DNA from: Candidatus Phaeomarinibacter sp.
GTDB taxonomy: Bacteria > Pseudomonadota > Alphaproteobacteria > CGMCC-115125
Assembly: GCA_028279995.1 (NCBI GenBank)
Contig: JANQMQ010000336.1
Coordinates: 1-8,856 of the forward strand
Direction: 5' to 3'
DNA: 8,856 bases
Part shown: in pieces, positions 1 to 5,174 of the stretch
Layout: each line of letters starts with the position of its first letter
Numbering within the stretch: position 1 is the first letter of the stretch
Program-made: the position numbers and the translations under genes
Notes under the pieces: model-generated
Database searches by the model: none
Told to the model about the DNA's origin: nothing
The model's input: the letters and a program-made list of their open reading frames with translations, nothing else

Positions 1-1318
1 GATGTTTCAACAGCTTGATGCCGCAGTCGCAGCACTGCGCGGCATCGTCACGCAAGTCGCCTCCGGCGAAGCCCTCGCGGGGCTCGTCAAGGAAGTGCGT
101 GCGCTCAGCCATATCCAGTCACATCAGGGCATCAATCCGCAAACCGTAGAGGAAGCGGATGTGTTCGCCATTCATGCGGAAGGCGGCCAGGCCTGCGTTC
201 AGGTCTTCTTCTTCCGAGCCGGGCAGAACTGGGGCAACCGTGCTTACTTCCCCAAGCATGACAAGGACATGGAAACATCTGAGATCCTCGATGGATTTCT
301 GGCGCAGTTCTATGAGGAACGCCCAGCCCCGCGTCTGGTACTCCTGAATGAAACAATCGAAAACGCCGACCTGCTGGCTGAAGCGCTCACAATCCGGCGC
401 GGCCGAAAGGTGGCGGTTGGAAAACCAGTGCGTGGAGAGAAGCGCGAGCTGGTGCAATACGCCTTCGACAATGCCCGTGAAGCGCTTGGGCGACGCCTTG
501 CCGAGTCTTCAACGCAGACCAGGCTGCACGCCGGCCTGGCGGAGGCCTTTGGCATGGATTCCTCGCCTGAGCGGATTGAGATCTATGACAACAGCCACAT
601 CTCCGGCACAAATGCTGTGGGCGGCATGGTCGTGGCAGGACCCGAAGGGTTCCGCAAGAACCAGTACCGCAAGTTCAACATCAAGAATCCCGACACGGAA
701 CCAGGCGATGACTACGCCATGATGCGTGAGGTACTGACGCGCCGGTTTTCGCGTCTGGTGAAGGATCAGGCAGCCTTCGACAATGCAGATGGGGACACCG
801 CAGACAAGGACGGCGCCGACGGGCAAAGCACTGAAACGGACAGCAACAAGCATGCACCGCCGGAGTGGCCAGACCTTGTTCTGATTGATGGGGGTGCAGG
901 CCAGTTGTCGATCGTCCAATCCGTGTTTGATGAGCTTGGTATCGACCGGGTGACGCTTGTCGGCATTGCCAAAGGGCCCGAACGGGATGCGGGACGTGAG
1001 CGGTTTTTCATGACCGGCCGTGCCCCCTTCATGATGGAACCGAAAAGCCCTGTTCTTTATTACTTGCAACGGCTCCGTGACGAAGCTCACCGATTTGCCA
1101 TTGGCAGCCATCGCGCCCGGCGCAAGAAAGCCATCGGTAAATCAATGCTGGATGGCATTGCCTCAATCGGCCCAAAGCGAAAACGGGCACTCCTCAATCA
1201 TTTCGGATCCGCCAGAGCTGTCGCAGCCGCCGGGCTGGCTGACCTTGAGTCCGTGGAGGGAATATCCACATCTGTGGCTCGGGCGATCTACGACCACTTC
1301 CACGAGGGGGCAAAATAG
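1..1318 (+). CDS. uvrC: UvrABC system protein C, 3' part (runs off left edge)
   Basis: UvrC makes the incisions on both sides of a DNA lesion in nucleotide excision repair, acting with UvrB on DNA in the cytoplasm. About 438 codons are visible; full-length UvrC is usually 600-680 residues, so the N-terminal GIY-YIG nuclease lies outside the window and the ATG at base 2 is internal. In visible-fragment numbering there is a region in the place of the UVR motif (about 15-36), then the RNase H-like nuclease domain with [11 protein letters not shown] (Asp196), LVLIDGG (Asp296) and RDEAHRFAI (His363). These match the family's Asp-Asp-His catalytic triad. A tandem helix-hairpin-helix domain ends the protein (about 383-437). 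Oddities are an acidic, low-complexity insertion at about 255-288 and a UVR motif that departs from consensus. The pgsA gene follows after 60 bp. Confidence 0.97.
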   Translation, partial: MFQQLDAAVAALRGIVTQVASGEALAGLVKEVRALSHIQSHQGINPQTVEEADVFAIHAEGGQACVQVFFFRAGQNWGNRAYFPKHDKDMETSEILDGFLAQFYEERPAPRLVLLNETIENADLLAEALTIRRGRKVAVGKPVRGEKRELVQYAFDNAREALGRRLAESSTQTRLHAGLAEAFGMDSSPERIEIYDNSHISGTNAVGGMVVAGPEGFRKNQYRKFNIKNPDTEPGDDYAMMREVLTRRFSRLVKDQAAFDNADGDTADKDGADGQSTETDSNKHAPPEWPDLVLIDGGAGQLSIVQSVFDELGIDRVTLVGIAKGPERDAGRERFFMTGRAPFMMEPKSPVLYYLQRLRDEAHRFAIGSHRARRKKAIGKSMLDGIASIGPKRKRALLNHFGSARAVAAAGLADLESVEGISTSVARAIYDHFHEGAK

Positions 1319-1321
1319 GAA

Positions 1322-1354
1322 GGCAGCGTTGCCACTCTGCCCCTCCCCGCTGCC
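1322..1354 (+). other. Hairpin after the uvrC stop
   Basis: GGCAGCG (1322-1328) and CGCTGCC (1348-1354) are exact reverse complements, 7 bp of GC-rich stem around a 19-nt loop, starting 3 bases after the uvrC stop. No T-run follows, so it does not look like a standard intrinsic terminator. It could slow or partly terminate transcription leaving uvrC, or be chance in GC-rich DNA. Confidence 0.3.
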
Positions 1355-1366
1355 CTACGCCTCGTA

Positions 1367-1372
1367 TATGAT
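1367..1372 (+). promoter_or_regulatory. Candidate -10 hexamer for pgsA
   Basis: TATGAT matches the sigma-70 -10 consensus at 5 of 6 positions and ends 6 nt before the pgsA ATG, so the predicted transcription start falls on the start codon. No Shine-Dalgarno sequence is visible between it and the ATG, which fits a leaderless mRNA. No convincing -35 element is present at the usual spacing, so this is a weak call. Confidence 0.3.
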
Positions 1373-1378
1373 CCGCCC

Positions 1379-2002
1379 ATGACGACAGAACCTGCAGCTC
1401 CTTCGCGTACCGAGTCCGTTGCATGGACTCTTCCGAACATCCTCACCTACGCACGCATTGCGCTGGTGCCGGTGCTCGTTGGCACATTCTTCATTGCAGG
1501 CGACATGGGGCGATGGATCGCGGTCAGCATCTTTGTCATCGCGAGCGTTACGGACTTTGTAGACGGCTACATTGCGCGCGCCTTGAAGCAGCAATCCAGC
1601 CTGGGCACCATGCTCGACCCCATCGCCGACATGCTTCTGGTCGCCGCAGCGCTTCTGCTCCTCGCCGCCAATGAGACCATCGCGGGCATCAGCCTTTTCG
1701 CCGCTGTCATTATTCTCTCGCGCGAGATTCTGGTGTCCGGTCTGCGTGAATTCCTGGCAACCGTCCAGGTCAGCGTGCCCGTTACCCGTCTGGCCAAATG
1801 GAAGACAGCGATCCAGATGACGGCAATTACTGTTCTTCTGTGTGGCCCGGAAGGACGGGAGCTGTTTGAGTTTTCAAGCGAGCTCGGCATCACGCTGCTC
1901 TGGATTGCGGCCATGCTGACCCTTTACACTGGCTATGACTATTTCCGCGCCGGCATGCACCATGTGATTGCCGCCGATGATCATGAGGACACCGGAAGAT
2001 GA
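1379..2002 (+). CDS. pgsA: CDP-diacylglycerol--glycerol-3-phosphate 3-phosphatidyltransferase
   Basis: PgsA transfers the phosphatidyl group of CDP-diacylglycerol to glycerol-3-phosphate, giving phosphatidylglycerophosphate, the committed step to phosphatidylglycerol and cardiolipin in the inner membrane. The 207-residue product has the usual length and four to six hydrophobic segments. It carries the CDP-alcohol phosphotransferase signature Asp59-x2-Asp62-Gly63-x2-Ala66-Arg67-x8-Gly76-x3-Asp80-x3-Asp84, whose aspartates bind the metal ions. The start at 1379 gives the typical TLPNILTYARI opening at residue 17; no ribosome binding site is visible upstream. Residue 85 is Met where many PgsA proteins have Lys (DPIADK). 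The stop overlaps the moaD start by 4 bases (ATGA). The uvrC-pgsA-moaD-moaE order is, as far as I recall, common in alphaproteobacteria. Confidence 0.95.
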   Translation: MTTEPAAPSRTESVAWTLPNILTYARIALVPVLVGTFFIAGDMGRWIAVSIFVIASVTDFVDGYIARALKQQSSLGTMLDPIADMLLVAAALLLLAANETIAGISLFAAVIILSREILVSGLREFLATVQVSVPVTRLAKWKTAIQMTAITVLLCGPEGRELFEFSSELGITLLWIAAMLTLYTGYDYFRAGMHHVIAADDHEDTGR

Positions 2003-2259
2003 GCAGCGACATCACTGTCCTCTACTTCGCCCGCCTCAGGGAAGCCGTCGGCACATCGGAAGAGCTGATGCCGCTCCCACATGGGGTGAGCACAGCAGGA
2101 GACCTGCTCCGTCACCTGGCGGATACCGATGAGCAGAAGAAGTTTGCCTTCGAAGGTCTGGACATCAAGATTGCCGTCAATCAGGAACAGGCGACCCCTG
2201 ACACAGCCATTGCTGCCGGCGATGAGATCGCCTTGTTCCCACCCGTGACCGGTGGGTGA
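1999..2259 (+). CDS. moaD: Molybdopterin synthase small (sulfur carrier) subunit MoaD
   Basis: MoaD is the ubiquitin-like sulfur carrier of molybdopterin synthase. Its C-terminal glycine is adenylylated and converted to a thiocarboxylate, which supplies sulfur to precursor Z (cPMP) inside the MoaE active site. The product is 86 residues, the normal length, and ends in FPPVTGG, so the essential Gly-Gly tail (85-86) is present. The N-terminal ITVLYFARLREAVG is typical of the beta-grasp fold. The ATG lies in an ATGA overlap with the pgsA stop, with GAGGA at 1985-1989 (9-nt spacing) as ribosome binding site, so translation is probably coupled to pgsA. moaE follows directly. Confidence 0.95.
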   Translation: MSSDITVLYFARLREAVGTSEELMPLPHGVSTAGDLLRHLADTDEQKKFAFEGLDIKIAVNQEQATPDTAIAAGDEIALFPPVTGG

Positions 2260-2264
2260 GACGC

Positions 2265-2717
2265 ATGCCTGTACGCATCCAGCCTGAGGTCTTCGACGCC
2301 GGTGCAGAGCTTGTTAAGCTGACCAACGGGCGCCCGGACATTGGCGCCAGCGTTACATTTGTCGGCCAGGTACGCGAGATGTCCAGCGGGAATTCGTTGC
2401 ACACCATGACGCTGGAACACTACCCAGCCATGGCACAGGCCGAGCTAGAGCGCATTGAAAGTGAAGCAAAGGGACGGTTTGACATTCAGGATGTTGAAAT
2501 CATCCACCGGTTTGGTGATTTGTCACCGGGCGACCCGATCGTGCTTGTCATCGCCACATCAGCATCGCGGCAACCCGCCTTTGATGCCGCCAACTTCATC
2601 ATGGATTTTCTGAAGACCAACGCACCCTTCTGGAAGAAGGAACATGCAGCGGACGGCAGCCATTGGGTGGACGCAAAATCAAGCGATGATGCAGCCACCC
2701 AACGCTGGCAGAAATAG
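2265..2717 (+). CDS. moaE: Molybdopterin synthase catalytic subunit MoaE
   Basis: MoaE dimerises and binds two MoaD tails to insert the dithiolene sulfurs into cPMP, forming molybdopterin. With the ATG at 2265 the protein has 150 residues and begins MPVRIQPEVFDAGAE, as family members do. A GTG at 2256 overlapping the moaD stop (GTGA) would add three residues and cannot be excluded. Conserved elements are FVGQVRE (Arg37, matching E. coli Arg39), LEHYPAM, and FLKTNAPFWKKE with Lys117 and Lys124, which match the catalytic Lys119 and Lys126 of E. coli. The usual His-Arg pair (E. coli 103-104) is Ser101-Arg102 here, an unusual change near the active site. The gene ends 6 bp from the convergent ilvE stop. 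Confidence 0.94.
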   Translation: MPVRIQPEVFDAGAELVKLTNGRPDIGASVTFVGQVREMSSGNSLHTMTLEHYPAMAQAELERIESEAKGRFDIQDVEIIHRFGDLSPGDPIVLVIATSASRQPAFDAANFIMDFLKTNAPFWKKEHAADGSHWVDAKSSDDAATQRWQK

Positions 2718-2728
2718 ACCTGTCTATT
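2713..2728. repeat. Palindrome spanning the moaE and ilvE stop codons
   Basis: AATAGAC (2713-2719) and GTCTATT (2722-2728) are exact reverse complements around a 2-nt centre; as RNA this would be a 6-bp stem with a CCTG loop. It contains the TAG stop of moaE and the stop of ilvE on the other strand. The stem is AT-rich and has no clear T-run, so it may be a weak bidirectional terminator or simply mirror-image gene ends. Confidence 0.4.
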
Positions 2729-3620
2729 CGGCAGCCGCCACAGCGCCCTTGCGATTGACCAGATCCATGTAGTCATTCATCAGATTCTCGGTGATTTCAC
2801 CTGGCGTGAATTGATACGAACCGATCTCTGACACCGGGGTCACTTCGGCAGCCGTACCGGTGATGAAGCATTGATTGAAGTCCACCATCTCCTCAGGCTT
2901 GATATGCCGCTCGACGATCTCGATACCCCGCGCTTTGGCAAGGTCAATGACCGTGCGACGGGTAATACCATCGAGGAAACAGTCCGGTGTTGGCGTATGG
3001 AGCTTGCCGTCCTTCTCGAAGAAGACATTTGCGCCTGTCGCTTCTGCCACATACCCGCGATAGTCCAGCATCATGGCATCCGCATAGCCTTTGCCTTCAG
3101 CCGCATGCTTGGAAATGGTGCAGATCATGTACAGACCGGCTGCCTTGCTCTTGCACGGCGCAGTTTCAGGAGCGGGACGACGATACTCAGCCATGTCCAG
3201 GCGAATACCCTTGAGGCGCTCGGCAGGATCGAAATAGGACGGCCACTCCCAGACAGCGATGGCAAGATTGATCTTGGTCTCCTGCGCGGACACACCCATC
3301 ATTTCGCTTCCGCGCCACGCGACCGGCCGCACATAGCCGTCGGTGATGCCCTGAGCCGCAACAGTCTCGATGCAGGCTGCATCAATCTCATCGGCCGTGT
3401 ACGGAATTTCAAATCCGAGGATGCGACCGGACTCGATCAGCCGCTCCGTGTGCTCCCGCAACTTGAAAATCTCGCCGGAATAGACCCGCTCTCCTTCAAA
3501 CACGCAGCTCGCGTAGTGCAGCGCATGGCTGAGGATATGTATGTTCGCCTCGCGCCAGGGGCGCAGGCTGCCATTCATCCAGATAGACCCGTCACGGTCG
3601 TCAAACGGTATCGAGGCCAT
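2724..3620 (-). CDS. ilvE: Branched-chain amino acid aminotransferase
   Basis: This PLP-dependent class IV (fold type IV) aminotransferase interconverts leucine, isoleucine and valine with their 2-oxo acids, using glutamate/2-oxoglutarate, in the cytoplasm. The 298-residue product has the usual length. Visible motifs are HYASCVFEGERVY (35-47), the PLP-binding lysine in CKSKAAGLYM (Lys159), YVAEATGANVF (190-200, cofactor contact region), FLDGITRRTVI (215-225) and FITGTAAEVTPV (252-263, phosphate-binding loop). I chose the ATG at 3620 because it gives the family N-terminus MASIPFDDRDGSIW and has AGGGAG 8 nt upstream. The open frame continues upstream to a TTG at 3731, but that part is unlike the family. 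It is transcribed away from the marR cassette and converges on moaE. D-amino acid aminotransferase or aminodeoxychorismate lyase share the fold but fit less well. Confidence 0.95.
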   Translation of the reverse strand: MASIPFDDRDGSIWMNGSLRPWREANIHILSHALHYASCVFEGERVYSGEIFKLREHTERLIESGRILGFEIPYTADEIDAACIETVAAQGITDGYVRPVAWRGSEMMGVSAQETKINLAIAVWEWPSYFDPAERLKGIRLDMAEYRRPAPETAPCKSKAAGLYMICTISKHAAEGKGYADAMMLDYRGYVAEATGANVFFEKDGKLHTPTPDCFLDGITRRTVIDLAKARGIEIVERHIKPEEMVDFNQCFITGTAAEVTPVSEIGSYQFTPGEITENLMNDYMDLVNRKGAVAAAE

Positions 3621-3628
3621 GATGGCCA

Positions 3629-3634
3629 CTCCCT
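3629..3634 (-). promoter_or_regulatory. Ribosome binding site of ilvE
   Basis: Read on the minus strand this is AGGGAG, 8 nt before the ATG at 3620. It decides the start codon against the upstream in-frame alternatives (GTG at about 3629, TTG at 3731). Confidence 0.75.
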
Positions 3635-3684
3635 CAAATATCTGCCCTGCCTTGGCACGCCGCGCCGCCGCAAAACGGGCGGGA

Positions 3685-3694
3685 TAACGCGTTA
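3685..3694. repeat. Perfect 10-bp palindrome in the ilvE leader
   Basis: TAACGCGTTA is its own reverse complement. It lies 65-74 bp upstream of the ilvE start, between ilvE and the divergent marR gene. The position would suit a regulator site for ilvE, but no known operator is recognised. Confidence 0.35.
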
Positions 3695-3732
3695 CAAACA
3701 GCGGGCATTTGTGAGCACCCTTCGGGCGCAAT

Positions 3733-3745
3733 CTGTCCTAGACAG
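3733..3745. repeat. Inverted repeat in the ilvE-marR intergenic region
   Basis: CTGTC and GACAG flank a 3-bp centre (CTGTCCTAGACAG). Five-base arms are short and could occur by chance, but the element sits with two other dyads in the same 255-bp divergent spacer. Confidence 0.3.
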
Positions 3746-3769
3746 GCGTATCGTGACCTCTAGATGACG

Positions 3770-3796
3770 GATTTTCACCCGATTCGAGGGAAAATC
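3770..3796. repeat. Long inverted repeat in the ilvE-marR intergenic region
   Basis: GATTTTC(A)CC on the left pairs with GGGAAAATC on the right: 9 bp with one bulged base around a loop CGATTCGA. The loop holds a GATTC, which fits GANTC, the CcrM methylation site of alphaproteobacteria. It could be an operator serving ilvE, marR or both, or an RNA hairpin at a transcript start. No function is proven. Confidence 0.4.
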
Positions 3797-3817
3797 ACGG
3801 CATCTGCCAGCGCACAC

Positions 3818-3838
3818 GACTTATCCTGTCGTTTATGT
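3818..3838. promoter_or_regulatory. Second pair of half-sites upstream of marR
   Basis: GACTTAT (3818-3824) and TTTATGT (3832-3838) are exact reverse complements of ATAAGTC (3866-3872) and ACATAAA (3883-3889), the two halves of the dyad over the marR start. Each half-site is therefore present twice within about 70 bp, in opposite orientations. This is the pattern expected for two bound protein dimers, but it is inferred from sequence only. Confidence 0.35.
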
Positions 3839-3863
3839 GGCATCATGAGTAACAATCTAACCG

Positions 3864-3890
3864 ATATAAGTCAACATGGCTGACATAAAT
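3864..3890. promoter_or_regulatory. Dyad over the marR start codon, candidate autoregulatory operator
   Basis: ATATAAGTCA (3864-3873) and TGACATAAAT (3881-3890) are reverse complements at 8 of 10 positions around a 7-bp spacer that holds the ATG. The left arm contains TATAAG (3865-3870), a 5-of-6 match to the -10 consensus ending 5 nt before the ATG. No Shine-Dalgarno sequence is visible. MarR proteins commonly repress their own gene from dyads overlapping the -10 region, which fits this position. The absence of a good -35 element limits confidence. Confidence 0.45.
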
Positions 3891-4406
3891 TCTTTTGAGG
3901 ACGAACAGCCGGCGAATTCGGACTCGCTGACCGAAGCGCGCCTGATTGAAGCGATGGAACTGCTGTTCTTCGCCTACAGGGATTTCGTCGGAGATCCGGA
4001 CACTATTCTGGAGGGCCATGGCTTTGGCAGAGCGCATCACCGGGTGCTCCATTTTGTGGGCCGCAACCCCGGCATCACCGTGCAAAGCCTGTTGGCCATC
4101 CTCCAGATCACCAAACAAAGTCTGGCACGTGTACTGCGTCAGCTGGTGGAAGCAGGACAGGTGGAACAGCGAACCGGCGCGCAGGATAGACGCGAGCGCC
4201 ACCTGCATCTGACCGACAAGGGTACGGACCTTTGGTGCCAGCTTCAGGCACCCCAGCGCGCGCGTCTTGAAAGAGCACTTGCGGCGGCCGGCCCTGAAGG
4301 CGAAGTCGCATGGCGGACAATCATGGAAGCTATGCTTGACCGCGCCAGCCGCAACGAACTCCATCCGGGGGCGGATCATTTGCAGGAAGACACCTTGAAT
4401 GACTGA
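3876..4406 (+). CDS. petP: MarR-family transcriptional regulator, PetP-like
   Basis: This is a predicted cytoplasmic dimeric winged-helix DNA-binding protein of 176 residues. Residues about 50-115 show the MarR domain: GFGRAHHRVLHFVGRNPGITV (helices before the HTH), LLAILQITKQSLARVLRQLVEAGQVEQ (HTH, recognition helix about 79-91) and a wing QDRRERHLHLTDKG (103-116) with the typical DxRxR pattern. A short acidic N-terminal tail precedes the domain. Its immediate link to a PetR-type response regulator (8-base overlap of reading frames) matches the petPR pair described in Rhodobacter, where these genes affect cytochrome synthesis; the symbol rests mainly on that context. The ATG at 3876 lacks a ribosome binding site and may start a leaderless mRNA. 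A dyad over the start suggests self-regulation. Ligand and targets are unknown. Confidence 0.85.
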   Translation: MADINSFEDEQPANSDSLTEARLIEAMELLFFAYRDFVGDPDTILEGHGFGRAHHRVLHFVGRNPGITVQSLLAILQITKQSLARVLRQLVEAGQVEQRTGAQDRRERHLHLTDKGTDLWCQLQAPQRARLERALAAAGPEGEVAWRTIMEAMLDRASRNELHPGADHLQEDTLND

Positions 4407-5118
4407 TGACCCTGCACCAACACGTCGTGGCACAGCACCTGCGGACGATGCACCACACCTGCTGATTGTAGATGATGACCGCCGCATTCGTGAGCTGCTG
4501 CACAAATACATGAGCGACAACGGTTTTCGCGTTACAGCGGCAGAAGATGCAGCCGAGGCCCGTGACCGTATGGCTGGGCTCGCATTCGATCTGATCATCC
4601 TCGACGTCATGATGCCGGGTGAAAGCGGCATCACATTTGCCAAGTCACTGCGCACCACATCCGATGTCCCCGTGCTGATGCTCACGGCACGAACGGAATC
4701 TGAGGATCGCATTGAAGGCCTGGAGGCAGGCGCTGATGATTATCTTCCAAAACCCTTCGAACCACGCGAGCTTCTGCTGCGGGTCAAAACCATTCTGCGC
4801 AGGGCCAACACGCGTCCTCAGCCGCAAAAAGACGTAACCTTTGGCGGGCTTGTTTTCGACATAGAGCGCGGGCTCCTCACCAAGGGTGACAGCCCGGTCC
4901 GTCTCACCACCCGTGAAATTGAACTGATGAAGCTTTTTGCACGGGCAGCCGGACGGGCACTGCCCCGCGAAGAACTGACGGGCGGCGATGCCGGCATCTC
5001 GGACAGGGCCGTTGATGTGCAGATAAACCGGCTGCGCCGCAAAATCGAGCCGGATCCTAAGGAACCTCGCTATCTGAGAACCATACGCGGCGCAGGATAC
5101 ATGTTTATCCCCGATTGA
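4399..5118 (+). CDS. petR: OmpR/PetR-type response regulator
   Basis: This 239-residue cytoplasmic two-component response regulator has an N-terminal receiver domain (about 19-135): acidic triad IVDDD (25-27), phosphoacceptor Asp69 in LIILDVMMPGESG, Thr96 in MLTARTES and Lys118 in YLPKPF, all key residues present. A winged-helix trans_reg_C domain (about 145-238) follows, ending in RAVDVQINRLRRKIE and RTIRGAGYMF. A 20-residue hydrophilic extension precedes the receiver. The start has AGGAAG at 4384-4389 (9-nt spacing). The first 8 bases overlap the end of the MarR gene, so translation is probably coupled. The histidine kinase gene follows after 56 bp and is the likely partner. The name petR is inferred from the MarR-RR pairing and the sequence style; target genes cannot be told from here. 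Confidence 0.93.
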   Translation: MTDDPAPTRRGTAPADDAPHLLIVDDDRRIRELLHKYMSDNGFRVTAAEDAAEARDRMAGLAFDLIILDVMMPGESGITFAKSLRTTSDVPVLMLTARTESEDRIEGLEAGADDYLPKPFEPRELLLRVKTILRRANTRPQPQKDVTFGGLVFDIERGLLTKGDSPVRLTTREIELMKLFARAAGRALPREELTGGDAGISDRAVDVQINRLRRKIEPDPKEPRYLRTIRGAGYMFIPD

Positions 5119-5137
5119 CCGCCAATCGGTTACACTT

Positions 5138-5156
5138 GCCCCTCAGGCCAAGGGGC
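5138..5156 (+). other. Hairpin between response regulator and kinase genes
   Basis: GCCCCT (5138-5143) and AGGGGC (5151-5156) form a 6-bp GC stem with a 7-nt loop. An alternative fold pairs AGGCC (5145-5149) with GGCCT (5154-5158). It sits 6 nt before the kinase ribosome binding site and has no T-run, so it is more likely to tune mRNA stability or kinase translation than to terminate. Confidence 0.35.
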
Positions 5157-5162
5157 CTGTGC

Positions 5163-5167
5163 AGGAG
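5163..5167 (+). promoter_or_regulatory. Ribosome binding site of the histidine kinase gene
   Basis: AGGAG lies 7 nt before the ATG at 5175. It decides the kinase start in favour of 5175 over the in-frame TTG at 5115 that overlaps the response regulator stop. Confidence 0.75.
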
Positions 5168-5174
5168 TAGACCC

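Noticed and set aside
3621..3731. N-terminal extension of IlvE from a TTG at 3731
   Set aside because: The extra 37 residues do not resemble class IV aminotransferases, and a good ribosome binding site precedes the ATG at 3620.
2871..3767. 298-codon open frame on the plus strand opposite ilvE
   Set aside because: It is antisense to a clear ilvE, shows no protein-family features and has composition typical of a shadow frame in GC-rich DNA.
3843..4712. 289-codon open frame on the minus strand opposite marR and petR
   Set aside because: It spans two well-supported genes and their overlap, and its Ser/Arg-rich start is a typical shadow.
5115..5174. Kinase start at the TTG overlapping the petR stop
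   Set aside because: There is an AGGAG correctly spaced before the ATG at 5175, and the upstream frame crosses a hairpin and encodes an atypical Pro/Arg-rich leader.
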